Positions 32,765-43,162 of a stretch of 64,000 bases of DNA are shown piece by piece; the first letter of the stretch is position 1; the number at the start of each line of letters is the position of its first letter. The position numbers and the translations under genes are program-made. The notes under the pieces are model-generated. The model had not been told where the DNA came from, did no database searches, and saw only the letters and a program-made list of their open reading frames with translations. The DNA comes from Vesta saturnalis (lineage: Eukaryota; Arthropoda; Insecta; Coleoptera; Lampyridae). The stretch covers positions 864,001-928,000 of the forward strand of contig JARFJB010001944.1 in the NCBI GenBank assembly GCA_036346205.1, in the 5' to 3' direction.

Positions 32765-33000
32765 GAATTATTTTTTCAGGTATTACCGATGAATAAATTA
32801 AGGAAAGTAAAGGACCAAGTATAGAACCTTGCGGTACACCACTTTGAACAACCCGTCAGGAAGACACATCTTTATTGAGCACAATTACTTGTGATCATTT
32901 CTTTAGAACGCCATGCATCTTTTTAGTATTTTAGAAAACTCAGGAAGGATACTAATCAGTAGTAAATTATTTGTGGGCGTAGGAAATAAAACTGCAAATG
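32765..33000 (-). pseudogene. LINE RT fragment, upstream half of the element split by gypsy
   Basis: Minus strand reads QSGVPQGSILGPLLSLIYSS then VIPEKIIH up to the gypsy junction. G-x-P-Q-G-S-x-L-G-P-L-L-F is the fourth conserved RT block of LINEs. The next conserved block, expected immediately downstream, is found on the far side of the gypsy element at 24554. The more upstream sequence to 33000 is degenerate. Confidence 0.8.
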
Positions 33001-33164
33001 TAGGGATTACACTATCCTGTTTCTAAGGTCGTAGAAAGAAAAATTGAGTTAGACATAAGTTTATGACGCGCGCTATGATTTTTAATAAACTGAATTGTGT
33101 GCTACCAGTAAAGTAATATTCAAGTTCTATACATGCACAATTCGTGATGCAGAAGAAAATACAA

Positions 33165-33365
33165 CACATGCAGCTTCAGTATAACTTTTGTGAGACTAAT
33201 ATAGAAAGCGCAAATAAACGTATTAACAGAGACATACAACGGCTGGTTGAATCATCTGTTGAACATGGTCTAAAACTCAATGCTCAATGCTTTAAAACTT
33301 TGTTATAGCTACAGGTGTAGATTAAAAATAGTACTGGGGCCAGTACAGAACCTAGAGGCCCCTCA
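33165..33365. pseudogene. Two LINE RT scraps facing each other (tail to tail)
   Basis: Plus strand about 33170-33312: MQLQYNFCETNIESANKRIN then LVESSVEHGLKLNAQ, the block after YADD. Minus strand about 33362-33310: GPLGSVLAPVLFLIYT, the GxPQGSxLGPxLF block. They are from the same kind of RT but in opposite orientation, meeting near 33312. This implies an inversion or two independent fragments. Confidence 0.6.
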
Positions 33366-33411
33366 CAAAGTAAAGCAGCATTTCTCGAACTCTAGCTAAT
33401 ATGCACAACCT

Positions 33412-33515
33412 TGTGTGTGTGTGTGTGTGTCGCGTGCGTGTGTGCGTGTGCATGTGAGCGCATGTGCGCGTGTGGGTGTGCCCACGTGTTTGTCTGCGTG
33501 CGTGCATGTGTGTGT
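33412..33515. repeat. GT-type microsatellite
   Basis: gtgtgtgt tract from 33412 with CGCGTG, GCATGTGAGCGCATG and GTGTTTGTCTGCGTG variants to about 33512. Confidence 0.9.
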
Positions 33516-33629
33516 ATTTATTATTACTTCTGTTTTTACAATGTTGCCTATTTTAGTTGTGAATGTGTTAAAAAAGCGTTGCATAATTGTCCTAAAAAAA
33601 TTATTAAAATGATTTCATTTCTTTGAATT

Positions 33630-33775
33630 TGAACTTTGTAGGTTGAAAGATCGTCTGTTCGATACCAGAAATTTTTGCATTTTAGGGACGGTTTCGGAAT
33701 AAATTAATTATGTAACTTTTTTAATGCCCACTTTGTAGGTAGTAAGGTCGTATTTTGTTTCACACTAGATATTTA
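33630..33775 (-). repeat. Two Rep-A termini in tandem
   Basis: tttgtaggttgaaagatcgt with ccagaaattttt at 33636-33675, and tttgtaggtagtaaggtcgt with cacactagatattt at 33733-33775. Both are diverged inverse complements of the Rep-A left end. Confidence 0.55.
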
Positions 33776-34629
33776 ATAATCACACAAGGCATGTATAACT
33801 GCGCAATTCAAGTTAGTGTAACCTTAAATTTATCTCATTTCTTTTTACTGAAGAATTAGTGTTATCTTTCTTGAAGAATTTGGAACACGAGAAGTACTTG
33901 TGTTGTCCAAGTAGTACGTTTAATGTAAACAAATCATTTTTGTCTCGTTTTTTCATCGGAAAAGAGTAAATTTTATAAAAGATTGGATATCTGTCTCGAA
34001 ATTGGAGCATGAAAGCAATTACAAAGTAATAGAGAGTATCAGAGGGACAATTTAGTTACATCACAAGATGGTGTCGTAAACATATAATTATACCGCAATG
34101 TTGGATTAGTAGATTTTAAATTACACCACAAGGTGGCGTTCGCTACGCGCTGACTTCTTATGACTACATTTACTTGTAATCAAAACAGAAAAACAGGAAA
34201 ATGACCAATAAGGAGGAAGTGTGAAAGAGAAGAGAGTATATATTAAATATATTAAAACGCGTTTCTAGATACATAAAAGGTACTCTGGTAGAGCCACGGC
34301 TGATGAAATCTGACGATGTCAGGGCTGTAAGAAATCTTAGCGAGGCCCTTCTGTTGAAAATGCCCAAGTAAACAATATTACAAGACAAGATGATAAAAAG
34401 CCAAAAAGGGGCGAGGGTAAAGAAATAGGTGATAGAAAAGGTCCTTAAAGGGGGGTTAAAATCCGCCGTAATAGTTATTGCGTCATTAAAAGACAATTAG
34501 GAAACCTATTATGTCGAAAACCATGTTGTACGTTCTAATTTGAAGTGTCATTATTAATGCGTCACTAGAGAGGGAAATCTCATTTTCCTCGCCCTTTTTA
34601 GAGACGAATGTAATTGTTTCTAAGGTAGT
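33776..34629. other. No gene seen
   Basis: Contains two related short blocks, acatcacaagatggtgtcg (34059) and acaccacaaggtggcgttc (34122), and otherwise nothing recognised. The minus-strand ORF at 34170-34496 is hydrophobic and low in complexity. Confidence 0.35.
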
Positions 34630-35690
34630 TTCAGAAAAAAATTATTTTCTAGCTTCATGTATCTTTTAGATATTTACATGATCTTTTTGTTTGCTTACAG
34701 ACGCCATATTAGATTTTTGCATTTTTGGGAAAATCTATTCAAGAGCTTATCAATGATGTCTTGGTCAAACCTTAGGTTTCAAAATTTGAAATTATTATTT
34801 TTTCATAGTAGGCTTTGATTATGCGTGGCCACCATTACGAAACTGGCTCGTATTATTATTCCATTTCAGTTTAAATCAAAAATTCATCAAGGCAACAAGA
34901 GATATTTTATATTTCTAGTTAAGCGCTTCTTATTTATTATTATGCATACATTCTCTAATTGCCTAATAATTAAATTGAAAATAGAACTAGTATAACCATG
35001 GAACAAAAATCTAATAAATAGATTGATACAAAAAAGCTAATAAACAAATTCATAACACGTGCCCTCCTCCATTTTCAACTTTACACTTCTCCAATACCTT
35101 ACGGCTTACTTTTCTTAACGTACTTCTGCAAACGTTCTTTCAAACATCTTGTACCCTATCTTCCAACTTCTGACGACTTTCAGACGGAGGATATTCACAC
35201 ATCTCAGGTGATTACGCCGGCCAAGCAATGGGCTATTACCGAAGATAATATTTTCGCCAAAGATGCTTCTGAGGATCTCCATTACCTCTCTGGTGTAGGC
35301 CCGACAGCCCTCTTATACAATCATTTTTCCAGCAATACGCATTTTGTTGCAGTTGCATCTGGTTTGTAGACACCTGTCGTCTAAATTATTTGGATGTACT
35401 GTTTCCCAACAATAATGATTATTAAATACTCCACAATTCGTAAACCGTGCTTCGTCTGCCCAAAGAACTTTGGACTGAAAGTTCGGTATTTCTGGGTATT
35501 TCTTTATAAACCATTCACCAAATCTATTTCTGCTATTAAAATTATCTCCGTGAAGACCCTGTACAATACGAGGTTTGTAAGGATGGAAACGATGTTGTTG
35601 TAGAAATCGATGCATATTTAATTTGGGAAGTGAGGTATTTTCTTTAAATTTTCTTACCGAACTACTTTTCTGTATTTTATTCGTGTAATA
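34630..35690 (-). mobile_element. Long-TIR Tc1/mariner remnant, copy 1
   Basis: 34640-34860 is the inverse complement of the right-end region of copy 2 (39370-39600), so it is one arm of a long terminal inverted repeat. 34930-35060 matches 38187-38310. The transposase runs leftward from about 35690: SSSVRKFKENTSLPKLNM, MHRFLQQHRFHPYKPRIVQG, then KVLWADEARFTNCGVFNNH with the first catalytic Asp, and CNCNKMRIAGKMIV. After a frame change near 35310 comes EVMEILRSIFGENI. The second Asp block is not recognisable. The N-terminal end is cut at an AAT microsatellite. Inactive. Confidence 0.75.
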
Positions 35691-35740
35691 ATAATAATAA
35701 AAACAACAATAATAATAATAATAATTATTATAATAATCAT
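35686..35740. repeat. (AAT)n microsatellite
   Basis: taataataataataaaaacaa and further AAT triplets. It sits at the junction between the mariner copy and the LINE 3' fragment. Confidence 0.85.
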
Positions 35741-35744
35741 AAAA

Positions 35745-36970
35745 CTATACATCCTCAGCAAGAATATGAATTCTATAAATACCTAGCAGTGGAAGAAAAC
35801 GATGGCTTCAGTCACAAAAAAATAAAGAAGAGACTTACCCAAGAATTTTTTAGATGAACAAGGGGAATTATTAAGACCGAATTCTACCCCTAGAACAAAC
35901 TTTCGGCCATCACAACATTAGCGGTGCCAGTTGTTCAATATAGCTTCGGAATAGTGAAGTGAACCCTCGCAGAGATTAGAGCCACAGACAGAAAAACCCG
36001 AAAATTGCTATCAATGCGTGCGCATTGTGTCCGAGATCCGACTTAGACAGGCTCTATGTTCGAAGGCATGATGGAGGCAGAGGATTGTCAAACCTACCAA
36101 TCAACTATGAGATCGCGACTGAAGGTCTACTACGCTACCTAGAGCTGAAACAACGAGACAAATATCTAGGAATGGTACGTAGACGACGCTGAAGGAAATT
36201 TGGAGGAAACACACACGAAAGTCATAAGTCAGGAACAAGCAAAAAACAAAGAGAAGTATAACATCATGCATGGCCAGATACTCAAAGAGACGGAGAAGGA
36301 AACCATTAATGAAGCGAAGTCGTGGGAATGGCTTAAGTTTGGAGAGTTGAAAGTAGAGAAAGAATTGCTTATTACCGCGTGTCAATAATAGGCGATAGAA
36401 ACCAACTACCTGAAAACTAGAATACTCAATACCAACAAAGACCCAAATTGCAGACTGTGTCGGACGGGAAACGAGACAATCCATGCAGGCTGCTCAATCA
36501 TAACAAAAAAGGAATACTCGTTGTGGTACAATACAGTTGCAGTCCATTTTCAGTGGAATATTTCTAGAGAGAACGAGATTAACGTGCTTGCTAAATGGTA
36601 TGAGCATAAACAGGATCCAGCAGTGGAGACTAAGGTCACTACGTTATGGGGCACTCAGATTCAGACGGACATCTTGATCCAGGCAAATAAGCCAGATCTA
36701 GTTCTAAAGGAAAAACTCTAATCGAATGTGTCTACTAATAGATGTTGCAATTCCGCCCGATTCCAACATCACGTAGAAGGAAGTAGAGAAAAGACCAAAA
36801 TACAAAGACCTCCAGATTGAAATTGAAAGAACGTGGAACATGAAAGCCAAAATCATTGCAGTTGTAGTAGCAAAAGGATTCATTCCTGTAGGAAGTGTGA
36901 AGCCATTAAAGCATTACGGGAAACCACCACCTGTTGAGTCTGCATATCACTCTAGTTCCTAAAGCGACCA
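35745..36970 (+). pseudogene. R2/R4-like LINE C-terminus with restriction-like endonuclease
   Basis: Plus strand, several frames. About 35750-35960: KYLAVEENDGFSHKKIKKRL then LAVPVVQYSFGIVK. About 36050-36170: RLYVRRHDGGRGLSNLPINY then LELKQRDKYLGMV, the post-RT segment of this group. About 36450-36500: CRLCRTGNETIHAGC, a zinc knuckle in which the usual H-x4-C is shortened to H-x2-C. ORF 36521-36721: NVLAKWYEHKQDPAVETKVT, then DILIQANKPDLVL, followed past a stop by an IDVAIPPDSN equivalent; together these are the PD-(D/E)xK-type nuclease core. This nuclease nicks the target during retrotransposition. The RT catalytic part is absent (5' truncation), and stops make it inactive. Confidence 0.75.
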
Positions 36971-37195
36971 AACTCTAATCGAATGTCTGATAGATGTTCA
37001 CATAGTGCCCGTTAACATCACGAAAGATAAAAAACCAAATACAAAGACCTCAGATTAAATTGAAAAACAATAACATAAAGCCAAAACTCATTGCATCAGT
37101 AGCAAAAGATTCATTCCTAAATGTACCATTAACATACGAAACCACCACCTGTTGAGTCTGCATATCACTGTTCTCCTAAAAACCGCCCACACACC
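36713..37195 (+). repeat. Tandem duplication of the LINE 3' end, second copy eroded
   Basis: 36713-36968 (aactctaatcgaatgt to gtctgcatatcactct) is repeated at about 36971-37190. The second copy is about 30 bp shorter. It has lost many single bases, a large share of them G, for example gtggaacatgaaagcc against ataacataaagcc, and aaaaggattc against aaaagattc. Confidence 0.8.
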
Positions 37196-38046
37196 CCAGT
37201 GCAATCAGTGAATTCGAACAGCATGTACACCATAAGGATGCCCTTATGCGAAGCCGCGAAGATAATAATAACACATACACACAAGCACGCACGGACAAAC
37301 ACACACACACAAACACACACAAACACACTCACACACTCACACACTCACACATTCACATACTCCACACTCACACACACACACCACACACACACTACACACA
37401 TCACACACTCACACTCACACTACACTCACACTCACACAATCACTAAACTCACACACACACCACCACTCACACACTACACTCACACACAATCAACACACTC
37501 ACACACACACACTACACACACTCACACACTACACACTCACACATTCACACTCACACTACACACACACACACACACACACACTCCACACACTCACACCTCA
37601 CACACTCACACCCACACTCCACCCTACACACTCACACATCACACATCACACCTCCACACACTCCACACACTCACACCTCACATCACACTCCACACTCACA
37701 CCTCACACACTCACACACTACACTCCACACACTCACACACCTCACACACCTCACACACTCCATCACACACTCACACACCCACACACTCACACCACCTCAC
37801 ACACTCACACCTCACACATACTACACACACTACACTCACACACTCACAACTCACTCAACCACACACTCACACTCACACTCACACACTCCACCTCACACAT
37901 CACACCACACTACTATACACCTACACACACACACACACTACTCACACACACACACACACACCCACACACACACACACACCACACACACCACACACACACA
38001 CACACGACACACACACACACACACCCACACGCCACACACACACACA

Positions 38047-38080
<34 letters not shown>

Positions 38081-38186
38081 CACACGCACACGCACACCCA
38101 CACGCACACGCACACGCACACGCACACGCACACGCACACGCACACGCACACGCACACGCACACGCACACACACACACACACACAAT
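37196..38186. repeat. CA-derived array with CACT, CCACA and CACACG blocks
   Basis: From about 37268 the plus strand is CA with interspersed T (acactcacac, acaccacac), with almost no G between 37300 and 38000. It then becomes (CA)n and (CACACG)n at about 38080-38172. The 406-residue Thr/His-rich open frame over it is a repeat artefact. The right edge abuts mariner copy 2 at about 38187, whose left end is missing. Confidence 0.95.
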
Positions 38187-39799
38187 ATTTATTTTTTTTG
38201 CTTACACTATTTAATTGCTTAATTATTAAATTAAACTTTTATGCAATTAGTATGACTATGGAACAAAAATCTAATAAACAGATTGATACAAAAGAGCTAA
38301 TGCACAAATTCACAATACCTGCCTTCCTCCATTTTCAACTTGTAATAAAGGCTATTTTTAAACCTATCTTCTACGCACACCGCACATTAACCCCAAACGT
38401 TGTTTGTAGACGCCTTTAGTCTAAATTATTTGGATTTTATGTTTCCTATTAATGCTGATTATGTTTTTAAATACTCCATATTCCGTAAACCGTGTTTTGT
38501 ATGTCCAAAAAGCTTTGGATTGAAAGCTCGGTATTTCTGGTTATTTACTTATAAATCATTTATTAAGCCTATTTGTTCTAATAAAATTACCTCCGTGAGG
38601 ACCCTGTACAGTGTTATCCATTTTCGGTAAAACGGGGGTAAAACAAAAAATTGTGGATTTTAAATTTATCTAATGCGATTTTTGGACGGCATAATATTCT
38701 ACTTAGCAAACTAAGAAACTTTCATACGAAACATTTTCTTCTATTGTTGGTAATAAAACGTACAGGTGGCAAATTTAAAATCGACAATTTTTCGTTTTAC
38801 CCCCGTATCTTCTAAACCAGCAGATATTTCAAAACTCTACTTTTGCCAATTTCAGTTTCTCGTAAATACATCTCAAGACACCTATATCAGGTTTTTGGTA
38901 AGTTCAATAATTATCGAGATTACCAGTAAAAGTGTCGAAAATGGGTAATACTGTACAACACGAGGTTTGTAAGGATGGACACGATGTTGTAGAAGTCGAT
39001 GCATATTTGATTGCAGTATTCAATTTTTCTTACAGAAGTAGTTGGGTCGCCCCTGACATATTCCACTACGGTCGCATTTCTTCCTTCATTATTTTTGGTG
39101 TATGTTTTGGCTGTCGGTTTCAAGAAAGATTCATAAGCTAACAAGTTCGTAACTAAACATCTAAAATTTTTCTGCATATGCTTGTGCTGCAGCTTCTGTA
39201 TTCCTGTTAGTTTTAAGATTCAGTCATATCTTAATTTTCTTCATTAAGATAATAACAGCCATACGAAGTACTTGAAAAAACCTTTAAGACCTTGTAAAAA
39301 CAAATAAACTGTGTAATTTAATGACAACTCAGCAATATGGAATAATGACAGGAGGCATTCTTCTGTTTTATGATGACGGCCACGCGTAGTTAGAGCCTAC
39401 TATGCAAAAAAACAACAATTTCTAAATTTGAAGCTTAAAGAAACTTTTACATAGACTTCTAATACATCATTTAACATCTCTTGAAGAGATTTTTCCAAAG
39501 ATGCAAAAATCCAATACGGTGCTGGTAAAAAATAAAAAGTTCACGTGAACACCTCGAAAACATATGAAGCTAGAAAATTATTTTTGTCTTCAGTAAATTT
39601 CTTTTCTAAAAGTGGTCTAATAATATATTCATCAGAAAATCATAATATCACTCATTTAAAAGCTGCCGGCCGAAGTTGAAAATGCACCATTTTGTTTTTT
39701 CCCAATTATCTCAAAAACCATAAAAAATAAATCACATCTTAAGGTGGATTTAAATTTGTAATAAAGTTTTCTAAAACTATCCTAATTTAACCAACCCTG
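38187..39799 (-). mobile_element. Long-TIR Tc1/mariner remnant, copy 2
   Basis: Right end: the inverse complement begins CAGGGTTGGTTAAATTAGG at 39799, with TA at 39800-39801, a classic Tc1/mariner terminus. 39370-39600 is inverted against 34640-34860. The transposase is read leftward: NRNTEAAAQAYAEKF (about 39215-39170), SFLKPTAKTYTKNNEGRNAT then GDPTTSVRKI (about 39125-39020), and the inverse of the 35400-35600 region at 38400-38608. A 345-bp MITE interrupts it. The region equivalent to 35100-35360 of copy 1 is deleted, and the left end is lost in the CA array. Confidence 0.8.
38609..38953. mobile_element. 345-bp Tc1/mariner-type MITE
   Basis: TIRs CAGTGTTATCCATTTTCG (left) and CAGTATTACCCATTTTCG (right, inverse complement), 16 of 18 matching, flanked by TA at 38607-38608 and 38954-38955. 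Removing it and one TA restores gaccctgTAcaacacgag, which matches the uninterrupted paralogue gaccctgtacaatacgag in copy 1. Inside, 38632-38667 and 38771-38806 are a 36-bp inverted repeat with two mismatches around a loop of about 103 nt. No coding capacity. Confidence 0.92.
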
Positions 39800-39801
39800 T
39801 A

Positions 39802-40929
39802 GCTAAAACGGTTTCCGAGATAGCAATACGTGTAGCCAAACCTGAGACATACTGTATAACAAAAAAACGACGCAAGTTCAGACTGAGACATTTTACAGCA
39901 CGTAGCGTTACTAATTTGTGTTTGTATTTATTTATTAGTGAAACTACATTTTAAATTTTAGTTTCAAAATTTCATTAAATCGTTGAACATGTTACTATAG
40001 CAATTACACTCAAAAGTCACAATAACAAAGTAGTAAAACGAAAGGAATCCTAGCTTTCATAAATGAATTAGGCATATTATATGTCACACTTCTCTTGACG
40101 GTAAAAATGTTACTAAAATAATCATAACTATCTCATGCCATCAATATTGTTTGAAAAAGTTTTCGGGAAATATCGAAGTAAAAACATTTTTTAATATCAA
40201 ATAAAACAGGCTAGATAAACTGAAAATCCCAACCAACAACCTGATGAACGAATGTGGTTCGCGCGTGTCGATTTGTATTGGCAGTCAAATAAAATATGCT
40301 CGACTGGCTGGTTGGGTCGCGGAATGTCTAAGGGTTGCGAACGTGTTGTAGTATAATAATAGGAAAAGCAACAGTAGTAGTCGTAGTAGTAGTAGTAAAC
40401 TTGGAAACGCACGTTTAACTTTCTATGTCACTACTTCATTCTATTCTCTTTTTTTCTTCATTCGCTTTCTTTTATACGTTTTTGGTCAGATGCTTCATCA
40501 CTCAACCGCAATTTATAACTAAAGTGAAATCAGATTGCTCTTGAGTGTATTAGTGTAACTTAATTTAGGCACTATGAGATGTAAATTGAAATTTTGTCTA
40601 ATGAAAAGCTGAATGAAGTAATAAAAAAGTTTTGTGTAAAGCAATTTTCATTTCAACCTGTTTTCTATTGCTACACTTTAGTTATACAATGTGATATGCT
40701 GAAGGGGTGGAGAAGCACCTTACTAAGTAACTGAAATACATAATTTTGAATTTAAAACTATTTAAAAATTGTTTGTGTGTGTTATCTATTACGTTGACAG
40801 ACTTTTTGCAAACTTAAAACTAAAATTAGTAATCTGTTTTAATTTTTTAATAGAAAGTTGGAGAATTGGATTTCGGAATTGTACGGTAACGATGTTTTAT
40901 GTTATTTACAGTAAAAAGCATTATTAAAC
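39802..40929. other. AT-rich; weak LINE-like scrap at about 40200-40340; (GTA)n near 40371
   Basis: Minus strand near 40330-40210 gives IPRPNQPVEHILFDCQYKST, which resembles the C-terminal zinc-knuckle region of RNase-H-bearing LINEs (VEHxLFxC) but is short. A gtagtagtcgtagtagtagt run follows at about 40373-40396. Nothing else seen. Confidence 0.3.
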
Positions 40930-41280
40930 ATTTATAAAAAGAAGTTGTTGCAGATGCTGAAAAAATTGTTATTCGTTGTTCCTGGTGGATTTGCGGCAGT
41001 ATGGATCGTTGCACCATCCTGCTGAAACCATTGATTGTGCATTTACAAATTTCGCGCGCGAAACAAGTCATTTAGATCTTACACAAAGGCATAACAATAT
41101 TTTGCTTACACGACCCTTGCTTTATAGTATCTCAAAAAAAATAAGGACCAATTATCCCATGACCAGATACAGTGGAGAAGCTTCTCCGCAGTTACATCAT
41201 GACCTTCAAACCTAAGGAATTGATTTATTTGTCCACTCATGTAACCTTTGACATGTATAATTTGAATTTCGTCATTTTAG
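40930..41280 (-). pseudogene. mariner-type transposase remnant
   Basis: Minus strand pieces: GYMSGQINQFLRFEGHDVT (about 41265-41205), SGHGIIGPYFF (about 41165-41130), and near 41030 WFQQDGATIHTAANPPGTTN. W-F-Q-Q-D-G-A-T-x-H-T-A is the second-Asp signature of D,D34D/E-like mariner proteins widespread in insects. At least three frames are involved. Distinct from the long-TIR family above, whose equivalent block is QQDGAPAHNSR. Confidence 0.75.
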
Positions 41281-42236
41281 TCCACACGCACAATTTGTTT
41301 AGTAAATTTTGTGTAATATACATAATAGTTTTATCCTAAATAAAACCCCTATGTTACGTTATTCACTTTTGCACATCATTCTTATTATGTATTCTCAAAT
41401 TAAATTACAATTTTTTATCTTGTCGGTATAAATAACTATTTAACTCATCGTTATGTAAATTTTTTATGTCTATATTAAAATTAACTTAATAATAGTAATA
41501 TAAATATCATAAAAACGTATGACATCCAGTGGTAGAATTAGAATTTAATTTAATATATAAGATAACTTCTTTCCAAAAAGATATTGAATCGAAAAATATG
41601 TGCTTTATAATTCTCTGTTTAATTTTTAATTAAACAACCCAAGCTAATTGGTATATAATTCAATGCACTATTTATATTGAATAAAGGCTACTGTATGCCT
41701 ATTTCAACGAGTTAAAAGTTTTTCATATTAACATATGTGTTCAATGTTGTAAGTTAATTTGATTTCAATCTTACTTTAATTGCACATCAAACATATATGT
41801 AACTGCTTTAGGATTTTGACTTTTACTTTTATATCTACTTTTCCTTTTCTGGACTCCTCTGTATCATTTTTGTACTACTGATGATATCAACATTAAAGTT
41901 ATGTTTGAAAAATAACCTCAACGATTCTTGCCAAAATTACACGGCCACATTTAACCTACACTTGAGATCACGTAACTGTAAATGTAAACTCTATTATCTA
42001 CACACTATCGGTACACCTGTGACCTTCACATCTCTCATTGAAGACATTGAAACAGGTTAGTCTACAATTACAATCATTTCGCCTAATGTTCGAAGCAATG
42101 AATTTACAATAACTAATTATGTACACCAATCTCCTACCTGTTTGCACAAGTGGAAATTGTGTAGTGATTAATAATCTACCTAGTTGTATCAGTTGTACGA
42201 TTACCTATAATACTGAGAGTTAATTAATTCTATATA
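41281..42236. other. AT-rich, no feature seen
   Basis: No coding match or repeat boundary recognised. Confidence 0.4.
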
Positions 42237-43162
42237 CAGGGACCGCCATAAAGTTGGACACGTGGTAAAAATTTTTATTATTGAAATTTATGAAAAACTC
42301 TGTTGGCGGTTCGCTTCTGCATATCTGACAACCAAAAAATCCATTGTGACATTTGTCACGTGACCATAGATTTGGCGGGAATTTTAAAAAATGTTAACTG
42401 TGATGCCGAAAAATGGATCAAATTGACAGGATATCGAAACATTGTATTAAGAAAATGTATTTAGAATACAACAAAGACCCCACATACCAATTTTCGGCCA
42501 AATCAGAAAAAAAATACCATTTATTCCCCTCTGCTTTTATTATGAAACATCATAAAATCTTGTTTTACCTGGAAATAGTTTTAATAATATTAATTACATA
42601 ATGTTAGGGCAAAATTAGTCAAACATATGTAAAACAAACAATTTGTGAGAGGAAATTTTAAAAAATACGATTTAGCCTCGTCGCTGGTTGTGTTCATGCC
42701 CTGTATATTGAAGCGCATGAGCTGATCTAAGACTTTTAACCGGTAAATAGAATGTAAACGACCTAATATTTGTAATTAAAACTTAACAACACATTATTTA
42801 TCCTTATTAAATTTAATATTGATTTGAAATTAGCGATTTTTTTAATTTAATAAGTTGGCTTTGAAAAATCAAATATTTCGGCTTATAAGGATGAAAATTA
42901 TTGCTCTTTAAAGTGCACCTCATAGTTTAAGATATCTAAAATTATGTAATTTGTGTTATTAAAACTATTTCCAGGCAGAACAAGATTTTATGATGTTTCG
43001 TAATAAAAGCAGAGGGGAATAAATGGTATCGGCATCACAGTTAACATTTTTCAAAATTCCCGACAAATCTATGGTCACGTGACAAATGGCACAATGGATT
43101 TTTTGGTTGTCAGACATGCAGAAACGAACCGCCAATAGAGTTTTTCAGAAATTTTAATAACG
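42237..43162. mobile_element. Foldback / long-TIR Tc1/mariner-like non-autonomous element
   Basis: Left end cagggaccgccataaagttg is preceded by TA (42235-42236). The left arm (about 42260-42590) is inverted at about 42965-43160: shared blocks include ggcggttcg, gtcacgtgaccatag, gttaactgtgatgcc, taccatttattcccctctgc and atgatgttt/aaacatcat. The outer 25-40 bp of the right arm is missing. The left arm has about 108 bp extra (42412-42515) between gatgccga and taccattt that the right arm lacks. The centre is AT-rich with no transposase. Confidence 0.8.

Noticed and set aside
34170..34496. 108-residue hydrophobic minus-strand ORF as a membrane protein
   Set aside because: Phe/Leu/Ile-rich translation typical of AT-rich noncoding DNA, with no support from context.
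37199..38419. 406-residue Thr/His-rich plus-strand ORF and Val/Cys/Arg minus-strand ORFs
   Set aside because: Translation of CA, CACT and CACACG repeats.
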